A stretch of DNA of 52,074 nt. Source: Candidatus Magasanikbacteria bacterium GW2011_GWA2_56_11. GTDB taxonomy: Bacteria > Patescibacteriota > Patescibacteriia > Magasanikbacterales > UBA922. Location: NCBI GenBank assembly GCA_001004885.1, contig LCRX01000005.1, positions 1-52,074 of the forward strand. The letters are read 5' to 3'. Within the stretch, counting starts at the first letter, position 1, and each line of letters opens with the position of its first letter. The position numbers were made by a program, and so were the translations under genes. Under the pieces are notes generated by a model. The model saw only the letters and a list, made by a program, of their open reading frames with translations. It searched no databases and had not been told where the DNA came from. This document shows positions 33,602 through 42,701 of the stretch, piece after piece.

Positions 33602-34375
33602 CTACAATTCAAACTCGGAATAAAGCGGGTAATGATCCGATAGGGCGCGCCGGTCGATTTCCGTACTCACGTGGTATAGACCGCGGTAAAGGATGTGGTC
33701 AAAACGTCCGCCACGGCAAAAGGTCGGCTCAACGAGCGCAACCTCAGACACTGTTTCAACAAACTGCGGGATAAGCGCGCCGAGCGACGGACAATCGAGA
33801 TTGAAATCGCCCTGGATAAGAGCACGCATTTCTTTAGGTTTGATCTTGCCTGCCATATCTTCGATAAAAGAAAGTTGTTCCGGTGCAAAGAGATCGAAAT
33901 TGAAGCGGTGGAAGGGCATAAGATGGACGCTCATAACTTCGAGCGCCTGGCCGTCTACATCCAGCACGGCCCTGACCACTCCTTTATCGTGCGCTACCGC
34001 GATCTCGCCGCTGTCGAGGACACGCTGAGGCCGGGGGTTAAAAAATACCTCGAAGCTCGTGGCGGAGAGTGGCCATCTCGACAGGATCGCGTTGCCCAAT
34101 TTCTTCCCGGCCTCAATATGCGATGGACTGAACGGCACATTAATAAAGTACGGCAGGCCAAGCTGATCGGCAAAGTAAGATATCTGCCCGGAAACTTCTT
34201 CTGTCTCGTCTGTATGGGTTTCCTGCAGGGCGACAATATCGGGAACATAGGCTTTCAGCCGGGCCGCATAGTAGCCTTGGTCATCTATTACATAGGAGCT
34301 GTCGAGTGTCGGATCGGCCTCTACGCTTCTGATCTTACCGCCGTTAATATTCCATTGTACGGTTTTAAGTTTCAT
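33602..34375 (-). CDS. Endonuclease/exonuclease/phosphatase-family protein
   Basis: The 257-residue protein shows the EEP-fold motifs in order: VQWNINGGKI at the start, ALQETHTDE (metal-binding Glu), VMSVHLMPFH, QGDFNLD and LSDHYPLY at the end (catalytic Asp-His). Members include Mg-dependent nucleases, sphingomyelinases and phosphodiesterases; the substrate cannot be told here. The ATG at 34375 overlaps the RluA stop in an ATGA arrangement. Confidence 0.85.
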   Translation of the reverse strand: MKLKTVQWNINGGKIRSVEADPTLDSSYVIDDQGYYAARLKAYVPDIVALQETHTDETEEVSGQISYFADQLGLPYFINVPFSPSHIEAGKKLGNAILSRWPLSATSFEVFFNPRPQRVLDSGEIAVAHDKGVVRAVLDVDGQALEVMSVHLMPFHRFNFDLFAPEQLSFIEDMAGKIKPKEMRALIQGDFNLDCPSLGALIPQFVETVSEVALVEPTFCRGGRFDHILYRGLYHVSTEIDRRALSDHYPLYSEFEL

Positions 34376-35085
34376 AAATAGGCGCTCCACTCCTCCGGCA
34401 CCGGTATCTCCACCGTCTGCCGTTCTGCTTTGGTAGCCAGCTCGAATGAAAGCGAGGTGGCGGCCAGAGCTACCGAACGGTCCGGCAGGGGCTCCGGCGC
34501 GCCGTATTTTACATCGCCCACTACCGGGCAGCCGATAGCAGATAGCTGGGCGCGAATCTGGTGCGGCCGGCCAGTCTTTAATTGTATTTTAAGCAAAGAA
34601 AAACGCTCCCCGGCCTTTATGAGTTCGTAATCAAGCTCGGCCCGGAGCGCTTCTGGTTGTTCGGCCGTAAAAGCTTGCACCATATTTCTCTTCGGATCTT
34701 TCTTAAGAAAGTGCACCAGCGTACCGTGCGGCTCCGGCGGCCGGCCGATTACCAAGGCATGATAAATTTTTTTGATCGTATGGCACCGCATCTGCTCGGA
34801 AATCCGCGCCGCGCCCTTGCTGGTTTTGGCGAATAAAATAATACCGGCCACCGGCCGGTCCAGACGGTGGATCAAACCAAGCCACACCCGGCCCGGTTTA
34901 TGATGCTCCTGTTTAAGATAGTATTTCACCTCGTCAATGAGGGTGGGGTCTTTCGTGCTGTCCGCCTGCACGAGCGTGCCGGAGGGCTTATAGACGGCGA
35001 CCAGATGATTGTCCTCGTAAAGTACGCGCACACGGCTGGCGTTAAACCCCCTTACCGACTGCCTCACTGATCGACCGGTAGCCAT
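34372..35085 (-). CDS. RluA-family pseudouridine synthase without S4 domain
   Basis: The 237-residue protein has the RluA catalytic domain only: LYEDNHLVAVYKPSGTLVQ, LGLIHRLDRPVAGIILFAK (catalytic Asp), KIYHALVIG, and KTGRPHQIRAQLSAIGCPVVGD. The target is an rRNA or tRNA uridine. The ATG at 35085 overlaps pyrD by 44 bases; a GTG at about 35031, just after the pyrD stop, is an alternative that removes the poorly conserved N-terminus. Confidence 0.88.
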   Translation of the reverse strand: MATGRSVRQSVRGFNASRVRVLYEDNHLVAVYKPSGTLVQADSTKDPTLIDEVKYYLKQEHHKPGRVWLGLIHRLDRPVAGIILFAKTSKGAARISEQMRCHTIKKIYHALVIGRPPEPHGTLVHFLKKDPKRNMVQAFTAEQPEALRAELDYELIKAGERFSLLKIQLKTGRPHQIRAQLSAIGCPVVGDVKYGAPEPLPDRSVALAATSLSFELATKAERQTVEIPVPEEWSAYL

Positions 35086-36187
35086 CGGCCCTAAGCCGGC
35101 GGACCAGTCCGTAATTGATCGAGCTTATCACCTGCGGCCCCTGAAACACCATGCCGGTAATCAGCTGGATAAGCGAGGCGCCAAGTTTAATTTTCCGATA
35201 GGCGTCGTCGGCCGTAAACACTCCGCCCACGCCGACGATCACGAACTCGCCTTTGGTCCTGGAGTAGACGTGGCGGATAAGGTCATTGGACACGTCTTCG
35301 TCGGCCTTGCCGCTTAAGCCCCCCCGCGCCGGAACGAGCCGCTCTTTGACCGCCTCGCTAAATCTATTTTTGGTCAGATTGGAACAGACAAAACCGGCGA
35401 TAACGTGCCGTCTGGCGACGTTGATAATCGCGTCCACTTCCCCGGGGGACAAATCCGGAGAAATTTTGATAAACACCGGTTTATTCGCCGGAGTCTCACC
35501 GAGCACGGAAAGCAGCCGGTCAAGTTTACCGGCTTCGTGAAAAGGCGCGCCGCCAAAAGAATTCGGACAACTCACGTTTACCGTAATGTAGTCGCCGATA
35601 TCCAAAAATTCTCGGTACGCCTTGAGATAATCCTGAATGCCCGCTTCGGTGTCTACCGTCTCCGGGCTGTTGGTTTTGGCGATACTGATTCCTATAGGAA
35701 TGCCAAACGTGCGTCCGCGCAAGCGCCGGGAAATCTCCACAGCGCCATCATTTTTGAGGCCGTAATAAACGACTAGCGACTGCGACTCGGGCAAGCGCCA
35801 CAGCCGCGGTTTAGGGTTCCCCTCGCAAGGTTCGCCGGTAATGGAGCCCACTTCGGCAAAGCCGAAACCTAAAAAAGGGAGTATGCTTGTCAGTTCGGCG
35901 TTTTTATCAAATCCGGCCGAGAGACCGATGGGGTTTTTAAATTTTATCCCGGCAATAGTCTGTTCCAGGCTAGGGTGCTCGTAAGAAAACAGCCGGGCCA
36001 TAATTCGCCGCCCCGCCGGCGAGTCCCCCAGGCGCCGGCCCATCCGGATCATGGAGTCATGGACGTTTTCCGGATCGCGCCTAAAGAAAAAAGGCTTAAG
36101 TAAGCGGGTATAGCCGCCTCTTAAAAGAGCGTTCCGGTAACGTATGAAAAATTCCATAGGAGGATGGGTACCTGAAACCCTATCCAT
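35042..36187 (-). CDS. pyrD: Dihydroorotate dehydrogenase, membrane-type
   Basis: The 381-residue enzyme oxidises dihydroorotate to orotate in pyrimidine synthesis. The N-terminal two-helix region (LLKPFFFRRDPENVHDSMIRM) is that of class 2, quinone-linked enzymes. FMN/substrate motifs are GLSAGFDKNAEL, EVGSITGEPCEGNPKPRLWRLP-type GSITGEP...NPKPRLWRLP, YYGLKNDGA, NVSCPNSFGG, FIKISPDLS, GLSGKADED and VGVGGVFTADDAYRKI. In class 2 the base position is usually Ser; here the motif reads SCPN, as in class 1. The start is the ATG at 36187 (or 36157). Confidence 0.93.
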   Translation of the reverse strand: MDRVSGTHPPMEFFIRYRNALLRGGYTRLLKPFFFRRDPENVHDSMIRMGRRLGDSPAGRRIMARLFSYEHPSLEQTIAGIKFKNPIGLSAGFDKNAELTSILPFLGFGFAEVGSITGEPCEGNPKPRLWRLPESQSLVVYYGLKNDGAVEISRRLRGRTFGIPIGISIAKTNSPETVDTEAGIQDYLKAYREFLDIGDYITVNVSCPNSFGGAPFHEAGKLDRLLSVLGETPANKPVFIKISPDLSPGEVDAIINVARRHVIAGFVCSNLTKNRFSEAVKERLVPARGGLSGKADEDVSNDLIRHVYSRTKGEFVIVGVGGVFTADDAYRKIKLGASLIQLITGMVFQGPQVISSINYGLVRRLRADGYRSISEAVGKGV

Positions 36188-36207
36188 TGTACCCTACCCG
36201 ACAAATA

Positions 36208-37086
36208 TTACAAGCCGGAGTGCCAGCGGGCAAAGATGCCGCCGGGCAAGAGGCGCCCGGAGCCAGATTCTTCAATCGTGAGTTCGCCCCGGGCAAAGAT
36301 GCCGCCGTTGGAGTCAAGCAGCGGGCGCAGATTGTTTTCGTAAGCTATTGCCGAGTACCCCGAAGCATAACCGTTAATCAAAAAAAACAATGGGGTCTCG
36401 GACATAATTTCACGGCACATCCGCATGAGGGGCGGCAAATGATCCTCTATCTTCCAAAGCTCCTTGCTTGGTCCGTGGCCAAAGGCGGGGGGGTCGAGAA
36501 TAATACCATCGTACCGGCGGCCGCGCTTAAGCTCGCGCCGGACAAAAGAACGCGCGTCGTCGAGTATCCACCGGATCGGTCTGTCCGCCAGGCCGGAAAG
36601 GGCGGCGTTGTCGCGCGCCCAGCCGATAGCGACTTTCGAACCGTCGACGTGGCAAACCTCGGCCCCGGCCGCGGCGGCGGCGAGCGTCGCGCCGCCGGTG
36701 TAGCCGAATAGGTTCAAAACCGTTATCGGACGGCCGGATTTTTTGATTATCTCCTGCGTCCAGTGCCAATTCGGAAGCTGTTCGGGAAACAAACCAGTGT
36801 GCTTAAAAGCTGTCGGACGAATCCAAAAGCGGAGAAAGCCTAATTCTATGGGCCAACGTTCGGGGACTCCGGGCTTAAACTCCCAGTCCGAGCGCCGCCC
36901 TTCCCGGCTAAACACCGCCTGGGCCTCGCCCCAAGTTTTTTCCGGCAAGCGCTTGGGCCACAGGGCTTGAGGATCGGGACGACGGAAAATGACCTCCCCG
37001 TAGCGCTCCAATTTCTCACCGGCGCCGCTGTCGATTAGCTCATATCCCGGCGACGGCAGCGTTTTTAATATTTGCAGTTCTGGCAT
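36208..37086 (-). CDS. RlmI-like class I rRNA methyltransferase
   Basis: The 292-residue protein has a short N-terminal beta region and a SAM-binding domain: VLNLFGYTGGATLAAAAAGAEVCHVDGSK (motif I), ILDDARSFVRRE and DGIILDPPAFGHG (DPP catalytic loop). This matches the RlmI/YccW family of 23S rRNA methyltransferases, but without an N-terminal PUA domain. It is on the same strand as pyrD, 20 bp away. Confidence 0.85.
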   Translation of the reverse strand: MPELQILKTLPSPGYELIDSGAGEKLERYGEVIFRRPDPQALWPKRLPEKTWGEAQAVFSREGRRSDWEFKPGVPERWPIELGFLRFWIRPTAFKHTGLFPEQLPNWHWTQEIIKKSGRPITVLNLFGYTGGATLAAAAAGAEVCHVDGSKVAIGWARDNAALSGLADRPIRWILDDARSFVRRELKRGRRYDGIILDPPAFGHGPSKELWKIEDHLPPLMRMCREIMSETPLFFLINGYASGYSAIAYENNLRPLLDSNGGIFARGELTIEESGSGRLLPGGIFARWHSGL

Positions 37087-37090
37087 ATAG

Positions 37091-37450
37091 CTAATCCCGC
37101 TGTTTCGGTTCAGAGTCGATAAAATTCATTCTAAACTCCACGCCATGGTTGGCGAAACCAAACCGCTCGTATAGAGTATGTACCTCTGGCTTGCCGTGGC
37201 GGCTGGTGGCCAGAAGTTTGTAGCAGCCACGTTCCTTAGCCTCGCTTATGACGAGCTCCACCAATTTGGTGCCGATGCCCTTGCCCCGGTGTTCCCTCTC
37301 CACGTACACGTTTTCCATCAAGCCGTACGGTTCGGCATGGCGTTCGTTGGCGATCACGACCAAAAGCGCCCAGCCAAGCACCGTGGCTCCTTCCGCCGCC
37401 GTTATTTTAACACTATAACACCCTTCTTGCCGGGCTTTTTTAAATTCCAT
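37091..37450 (-). CDS. GNAT-family N-acetyltransferase
   Basis: The 119-residue protein has the GNAT core: LLVVIANERHAEPYGLMENVYVEREHRGKGIGTKLVELVI, with the acetyl-CoA loop R-x-x-G-x-G, then ERGCYKLLATSRHGKPEVHTLYERFGF. The substrate is unknown. Its first 49 bases overlap the end of the YvcK-like gene; no internal start looks better. Confidence 0.82.
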   Translation of the reverse strand: MEFKKARQEGCYSVKITAAEGATVLGWALLVVIANERHAEPYGLMENVYVEREHRGKGIGTKLVELVISEAKERGCYKLLATSRHGKPEVHTLYERFGFANHGVEFRMNFIDSEPKQRD

Positions 37451-38433
37451 ATTGTCTGGTAAAAAATAATCTGGTACAAAATATTTCCGAGCTTCATGTC
37501 CGACAATCCCGGACGACCGCGGTCCGGACGCTCGTAATCGCCCTCGACAATGTTATAGTCAGCCAGATTCTCGACGTCCGGCGCAAACAGCGCCCAGCGC
37601 TTGGCCCGGTACTCGGCCTCTTTCTCGACCGAAAGCGGGTGGTTATTATAGAGCACCAGGTCAATTTTCCGCGGCAGATAAGCCTGGAGTTCATAAACAA
37701 AATCGCTTAGGCGCTCCGGTCCGGTTTCACCCTCAAGTTCAAAGGCGTTGCCCGCCACGAATATTATCTTCGCCGCCGACCGTCCGACCGCCTGGCGCAC
37801 GCCGGCGGGCAGAAGGGCCGCGATGATGCTGCAATACAGACTGCCCGGTCCGATGACGATATAGTCGGCGCTTTCGATCGCCTGGCGAGCCGGCTCGTAA
37901 ATCTGGCCTTCCGGTTCGAGCCAGGCGCGGGAGATTCGGCAAGACCGGTCGTAAGCCGGACGGTCAATTTCGCCCTCGGTTCTGATGATGGCGCCGTCCG
38001 ACAACTCAACCGCCAGATGGATTTTGTCGAGCGACACTGGGTATACCTGTCCCACCGCCTCGACTGCCTGGGATAGCGCCCGGATAGAGGCCGTGATATC
38101 GGCGCCATAATGGCTCGAGAGGACTAAAAACAGGTTGCCGAGATTATGCCTATCGAGCTTCCCGGCGTCACGAAACCGCTGACCGTAGAATATCGGCTTG
38201 AGAATATCGTAATCATAGCGGGACATGGCCAGGACAGCGCGCAAAATGTCGCCGGTCGGCAAAGTATCGAACTCCCGGCGGAGCTGCCCGCTCGAGCCGC
38301 CGGAATCGGATACCGAAATGACGGCCGTGAGTTCCAGCCGGTCGGCGAACCGCTTAAGGGCGCGGATGCTTTTGGCGCTGCCATTGCCCCCACCGATGAT
38401 TACCACCTTTTTTTTAGACGCTAAAAAGGTCAT
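37402..38433 (-). CDS. YvcK/CofD-like gluconeogenesis factor
   Basis: The 343-residue protein has the CofD-fold signature VVIIGGGNGSAKSIRALKRF, VISVSDSGGSSGQLRREFDTLPTGDILRAVLA, HNLGNLFL, VIGPGSLYCSIIAALLPAGVRQA, and LYNNHPLSVEKEAEYR. YvcK binds UDP-GlcNAc and supports wall precursor supply on gluconeogenic carbon. That fits its position downstream of glmS and the GlmU-like gene, in a genome with GlpX and class I aldolase. Confidence 0.88.
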   Translation of the reverse strand: MTFLASKKKVVIIGGGNGSAKSIRALKRFADRLELTAVISVSDSGGSSGQLRREFDTLPTGDILRAVLAMSRYDYDILKPIFYGQRFRDAGKLDRHNLGNLFLVLSSHYGADITASIRALSQAVEAVGQVYPVSLDKIHLAVELSDGAIIRTEGEIDRPAYDRSCRISRAWLEPEGQIYEPARQAIESADYIVIGPGSLYCSIIAALLPAGVRQAVGRSAAKIIFVAGNAFELEGETGPERLSDFVYELQAYLPRKIDLVLYNNHPLSVEKEAEYRAKRWALFAPDVENLADYNIVEGDYERPDRGRPGLSDMKLGNILYQIIFYQTIWNLKKPGKKGVIVLK

Positions 38434-38797
38434 ACAGAATAATTGCGAGCGGCAGGAGAATAAAAAGGCCGATCGCCAAAAAAAACCAGCTTACAAGACC
38501 CCACAACACGTATCTAGACCGCGGCCGGTTGAACTCGGTTAACAGCCGCTCCTGCTGCCGTAAGTACCAGGCGTCAAGAAAACCCAGGCCGGAAGCGACG
38601 TAGAGCGCGCCTTTTATCCAGCCTCGGTATTCATCGTGAAAAGTCGCGGCGGCGGCAAAAAAGTCGTACCCCGCCAACCCCAATGCAAACAGGACAACCG
38701 GCGCCATAAACCCCAAGAACCAATAACCGATTTTAAGGCCGCTGGCCAGATGATTGTCGGCCGCAGTCGCCTCTTCTGTCCGAGATAAACCGTGCAT
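38414..38797 (-). CDS. Small three-helix membrane protein
   Basis: The 127-residue protein has an N-terminal polar part, hydrophobic helices at about 22-46, 60-78 and 98-122, and a basic stretch (LRQQERLLTEFNRPRSRY) between the second and third. No family is recognised. It overlaps the YvcK-like gene by 20 bases and follows glmS by 12, so it belongs to the same unit. Confidence 0.65.
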   Translation of the reverse strand: MHGLSRTEEATAADNHLASGLKIGYWFLGFMAPVVLFALGLAGYDFFAAAATFHDEYRGWIKGALYVASGLGFLDAWYLRQQERLLTEFNRPRSRYVLWGLVSWFFLAIGLFILLPLAIILYDLFSV

Positions 38798-38809
38798 ATT
38801 CTTTGCGCG

Positions 38810-40630
38810 TTACTCGACGGTTACGCTCTTGGCCAGATTCCGCGGCCGATCGACGTCTTTGCCGAGCGCCACCGCGGCATGATAGGCAAAAAGCTGCAGC
38901 GGGATCGTGTTCAGCAACGGCTCGAGAAGCTCCATGGTTTCCGGCACGTACACTATCCGGTCGGAGATCTCACGGGCCCGGTCGTCGCCCACGGTGGCGA
39001 TGAGTATCACCCTGGCCCCCCTGGCCCGCACTTCTTCTATGTTGCTGCGCATCTTATCATACAACTGGTTCCTCGTCATGATCGCCATAACCGGAAAATC
39101 CGGCGACAAGAGAGCGATCGGGCCGTGTTTCATCTCGCCTCCCGGATACGCTTCGGCATGAATGTATGATATCTCCTTAAGTTTCAGGGAACCTTCGAGC
39201 GCGACCGGATAGTTTATGCCCCGGCCCAAAAACAGCATATCACGGTGCCGGATATATTCTTCGGCCATGCTCCTGATCTCGTCGCTCTGCGCCAAGATTG
39301 CCTTCATCTTTTCCGGAATCTCGCGCAGGGCCGACAATAATCGCTGGCCGGTGGCGATAGATACGCGGCGCAAACGCCCGAACTGCAGCGCGTAGAGAAG
39401 CATGATCGCGACCATATTGGTGTAGGCCTTGGTCGAGGCAACCGCCAGCTCCGGACCGGCGTGGATGTAGGTGCCGCCGTCGGTCTCGCGGGCGATGGTC
39501 GAGCCGACCACGTTTACGATGCCGCGCACGAACGCGCCCTTGCGCTTCGCTTCGCGCACCGCGGCCAGCGTGTCCGCGGTCTCGCCGGATTGGGAAATGG
39601 CGAAAACCAGGGTGCGATCGTCAACCACCGGATCCCGGTAGCGGAACTCGCTCGCCACGTCCACTTCCGCCGGGATGCCGACGAGCCGCTCGAAAGCGTA
39701 CTTGCCGATCATGGCCGCGTACGACGCCGTGCCGCAAGCAATGAATACCACCCGGTTTATCCGGCGCATCTCTTCCTCGGTCAGATTAATGCCGCCCAGG
39801 CGCCCGGTGCCCTCGGTGAGGTCGTACCGTCCGCGCACGGCGTCTTGGAACACGGTCGGCTGGTCAAAAATCTCCTTGAGCATGAAATGCGGGTAGCCCT
39901 GCTTCTCGGCCTGCGTCTGGTCCCAATCGATTTCTTCCACGTGTTTGGCAACGGTTTCATCTTTCAAGTTGAAAGTCTCAAGCGCCGCGCGCGAAACATC
40001 GGCCACCTCTCCATCCTCGAGAAAAACAACTTTTTTTGTGTAAGGCAAAATCGGCGTAGCGTCGCTCGCGAGATAATGTTCGCCCTCCCCGATCCCGATC
40101 ACCAAAGGACTCCCCAGACGCGCGGCAACCAGCTGATCAGGATGGTCGGCATGCATAACCACCAGCCCATAGGTGCCGCGCACGTGCGCGAGGGCCTGCT
40201 GTACGGCCGATCGCAAATCGCCGTGATAATGGCGGCCGATAAGATGCGCCAAAACCTCGGTATCGGTCTGGGAGACGAAATTCACCCCCGCAAGCTGCTC
40301 TTTTAGCTCGCGATAATTTTCTATTATGCCATTATGCACAACCGCCAGTTTGCCGTCCAAAGCCACATGAGGGTGGGCATTTTCTTCGGTTACGCCGCCG
40401 TGCGTGGCCCAGCGGGTATGCGCTATGCCCAGAGTTCCGGCCGGCGGCCGCGTCTTCACTTTGTCTGTCAAAAAATCAATTTTACCTACAGATCGGACCC
40501 GTTCTATACTGTCTCCGTTCAAAAGCGCTACGCCGGCGCTATCATAACCACGGTATTCGAGCCGACGCAAACCCTGGATCAGAACCGGCAGGGCCGGCTT
40601 GTCTCCGATATAGGCAACAATTCCGCACAT
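38810..40630 (-). CDS. glmS: Glutamine--fructose-6-phosphate aminotransferase
   Basis: The 606-residue enzyme makes glucosamine 6-phosphate from fructose 6-phosphate and glutamine, the first step to UDP-GlcNAc. MCGIVAYIGDKPA has the nucleophilic Cys2; TRWATHGGVTEENAHPH and HNGIIENYRELKEQL complete the glutaminase domain. Two SIS domains follow, with FAISQSGETADTLAAVREAK, ELAVASTKAYTNMVA, RGINYPVALEGSLKLKEISYIHAEAYPGGEMKHGPIAL and the C-terminal LAKSVTVE. Length is normal. Confidence 0.97.
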   Translation of the reverse strand: MCGIVAYIGDKPALPVLIQGLRRLEYRGYDSAGVALLNGDSIERVRSVGKIDFLTDKVKTRPPAGTLGIAHTRWATHGGVTEENAHPHVALDGKLAVVHNGIIENYRELKEQLAGVNFVSQTDTEVLAHLIGRHYHGDLRSAVQQALAHVRGTYGLVVMHADHPDQLVAARLGSPLVIGIGEGEHYLASDATPILPYTKKVVFLEDGEVADVSRAALETFNLKDETVAKHVEEIDWDQTQAEKQGYPHFMLKEIFDQPTVFQDAVRGRYDLTEGTGRLGGINLTEEEMRRINRVVFIACGTASYAAMIGKYAFERLVGIPAEVDVASEFRYRDPVVDDRTLVFAISQSGETADTLAAVREAKRKGAFVRGIVNVVGSTIARETDGGTYIHAGPELAVASTKAYTNMVAIMLLYALQFGRLRRVSIATGQRLLSALREIPEKMKAILAQSDEIRSMAEEYIRHRDMLFLGRGINYPVALEGSLKLKEISYIHAEAYPGGEMKHGPIALLSPDFPVMAIMTRNQLYDKMRSNIEEVRARGARVILIATVGDDRAREISDRIVYVPETMELLEPLLNTIPLQLFAYHAAVALGKDVDRPRNLAKSVTVE

Positions 40631-40647
40631 ACAGGAAAATAAACGAA

Positions 40648-41406
40648 TTAATTACCGGCTAACCGGCGCGCCGCCACGAGCTGTTCTTGCGTGTTAATTC
40701 CGATCGCTTCTTCCGGCGGGATGGCGATAGACGACAGTTTGCCGCCCTGTTCGATGACACGGTGAATCAAAGCGGTCAGATAATACTCGTGCTGGGCGTT
40801 GTCGTTGCGCAATGTCTTGAGATTTTCCCATAGCCATTCGCTCTGAAAACAATAGTACCCGGGATTAACTTCCCTGACAGACAACTCCGCCGGCGTGGCG
40901 TCTTTCTTCTCCACTATGCGGTTGATATGCCCGTCAACTCCGCGCACAATCCGACCGTACTCATACAAACCGGACCGCCAATCCAAATAATCCGGCACGG
41001 TAGCGGTCATGAGCGTAATCGTATTGCCGCGCTCAAGGTGTTTTTTGATGAGTTGCTTGATTGAATTTGCCGTTACAAACGGCATATCGCCGTACAGGGC
41101 CACTATGTGGTCAAACTGGCCGCGCAACAGCGGCTCGGCCATCAAAACCGCGTGGCCGGTCCCTAAGCGCTCTGCCTGCACCGCGTACCGGGCGCGACTT
41201 CCCAGATATTCCTGTACGGACAAGTCATCATTGCACACCACAGCCACCGGCGTAGAATCAAGTCGGGCAGACTCGACGCTGCTTACCACATATTCAATCA
41301 GCGGCTGCCCCAGTAACTCGTGCATCACCTTGAGCTTGTGGCTGTTCATTCGCTTGCCCAGCCCGGCGGCCAATATGACCGCGGCTACCCGTGAGATTGG
41401 CTGCAT
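40648..41406 (-). CDS. GlmU N-terminal-type uridylyltransferase, no acetyltransferase domain
   Basis: The 252-residue protein is the nucleotidyltransferase half of GlmU: AAVILAAGLGKRMNSHKLKVMHELLGQPLIEYVV, GTGHAVLMAEPLL, LYGDMPFVTANSIKQLI, IVEKKDATPAE, and EVNPGYYCF. It would form UDP-GlcNAc from GlcNAc-1-P and UTP. The left-handed beta-helix acetyltransferase domain of full GlmU is missing, so acetylation must be done by another protein. It lies directly upstream of glmS. Confidence 0.88.
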   Translation of the reverse strand: MQPISRVAAVILAAGLGKRMNSHKLKVMHELLGQPLIEYVVSSVESARLDSTPVAVVCNDDLSVQEYLGSRARYAVQAERLGTGHAVLMAEPLLRGQFDHIVALYGDMPFVTANSIKQLIKKHLERGNTITLMTATVPDYLDWRSGLYEYGRIVRGVDGHINRIVEKKDATPAELSVREVNPGYYCFQSEWLWENLKTLRNDNAQHEYYLTALIHRVIEQGGKLSSIAIPPEEAIGINTQEQLVAARRLAGN

Positions 41407-41459
41407 AGCGCGTAATGTATATGTAAGAAATCAGAAGGGAGTGAGGACGCGGAGGAGCG

Positions 41460-42209
41460 CTAGGGACGCTCCTCCGCTGTCCGGAGTTGGAGATAGCGGA
41501 CCGCGGCCTCCGCCACCGCCCGCGCCTGGCGCGGGAAGCGTTCCTGAAGGCGGGCCCTGCTGAAAGCGGGGTCGTACTTGACCGCCTGTTTGCGGCCGGG
41601 CAGGTCGGCGTAGATAGCCGGGATGGGCAGCTCCAAAATGGGGCACCCATTGACCGTCCGGCTGCGCAGCCAGACGATCAGCTCGATCTCCCACTCGACC
41701 GTCCAAGACAGGCTCGAGAGCACGAGCTCTATCATTGGACGGCGCAGACCCACGAAACCGCACTGCGGGTCATGGACGACCCACCCGGTGTGCTCACGCA
41801 CGAGATCCCGGATGCGCCGGCACAACTCCTGCCGGTCGTCCGGGGTTCCGATCTGCGGAGACGCCGGATGGAACCGGGCTCCCTTCACTATGTCCGAGCT
41901 CCGCAAGAGCCCGATCATGTCCGGGAGCGCCTCCGGCGGATGCTGCCCGTCGCCGTCGAAGACGACGGCCGCGTCGCAGTCCTGTGCCAAGGCATACTCG
42001 AACCCGCAGCGTACCGCTGCCGGTTTACCGAGCGGCCTCTGGCCGATCACCGCGACGCCATGGCGTCTGGCCACCTCGGCGCTTCCGTCCGAGGAGCCAT
42101 CGTCTACCACAACTACCGTTGCCCCGCCAGCCTGGGCGCCTACGCGCGGGAGCAACCGCTCCAGCGCATCAGCCTCGTCCCTCACCGGCACCACGACCAC
42201 CGTTTTCAT
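41460..42209 (-). CDS. Family 2 glycosyltransferase
   Basis: The 249-residue protein has a GT-A fold of the dolichyl-phosphate mannosyltransferase-like GT2 group: VVVPVRDEADALERLLPRV, VVVDDGSSDGSAEVARRHG, GKPAAVRCGFEYAL, AAVVFDGDGQHPPEALPDMI (DxD-like) and FVGLRRPMIEL. There are no transmembrane helices. A strong SD (GGAGGTGTACC) precedes the ATG at 42209. Codons end in G/C far more often than in neighbours. It may transfer sugar to a lipid or nucleotide acceptor. Confidence 0.85.
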   Translation of the reverse strand: MKTVVVVPVRDEADALERLLPRVGAQAGGATVVVVDDGSSDGSAEVARRHGVAVIGQRPLGKPAAVRCGFEYALAQDCDAAVVFDGDGQHPPEALPDMIGLLRSSDIVKGARFHPASPQIGTPDDRQELCRRIRDLVREHTGWVVHDPQCGFVGLRRPMIELVLSSLSWTVEWEIELIVWLRSRTVNGCPILELPIPAIYADLPGRKQAVKYDPAFSRARLQERFPRQARAVAEAAVRYLQLRTAEERP

Positions 42210-42262
42210 GGTACACCTCCCCAGCCGTTTCTTGTTTTCCCAACCAGAAACAAAAGGGATAT

Positions 42263-42700
42263 CTACCGGTTCAAACGCCGTCCAGCCAAAGCCAAAATTT
42301 GACATTCATCCTCGTAACCTAAAATATTATAAGCGCCGCGGTCTCTAAAAAGAGACAATGCCTCTTCCAGTGATAAAAAAAGTACCCGATCATGCTCAGA
42401 GTCATGCTCGATAACAGTTCCGGACTCATAGCAGGCCAGATAATAATGGGTCAACTTGTTAACGCGCTCCGGGCCGCGTTCAAACGAGGACGACAAATTG
42501 CCCAGATACTGTTCCAAGCGCACCTGGCAGCCGGTTTCTTCCGCTATCTCCCGGCGGGCGGTGTCGGCCAGACTCTCTCCCGGCTCCTGGGTACCCTTTG
42601 GCAGATGATAGGTATCAGTTTTCTTCCGGTAAAGCACCACGATCTCTACTCCCTCGCTGGTGTGCCGATAAACCACCGCACCCGCTGAAATATGTAGCAT
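42263..42700 (-). CDS. Nudix hydrolase
   Basis: The 145-residue protein carries the Nudix box GTQEPGESLADTARREIAEETGC near residues 35-57, after ISAGAVVYRHTSEGVEIVVLYRK. This resembles MutT or diadenosine polyphosphate hydrolases of AP4A type (LPKGTQEPGES). It follows the HAD gene by one base and probably shares its transcript. Confidence 0.88.
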   Translation of the reverse strand: MLHISAGAVVYRHTSEGVEIVVLYRKKTDTYHLPKGTQEPGESLADTARREIAEETGCQVRLEQYLGNLSSSFERGPERVNKLTHYYLACYESGTVIEHDSEHDRVLFLSLEEALSLFRDRGAYNILGYEDECQILALAGRRLNR

Positions 42701-42701
42701 A

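Noticed and set aside
37091-37450. Suspicion that the GNAT gene is a frame artefact because it overlaps the YvcK-like gene by 49 bases
   Set aside because: The acetyl-CoA loop and C-terminal GNAT motifs are intact and lie outside the overlap.
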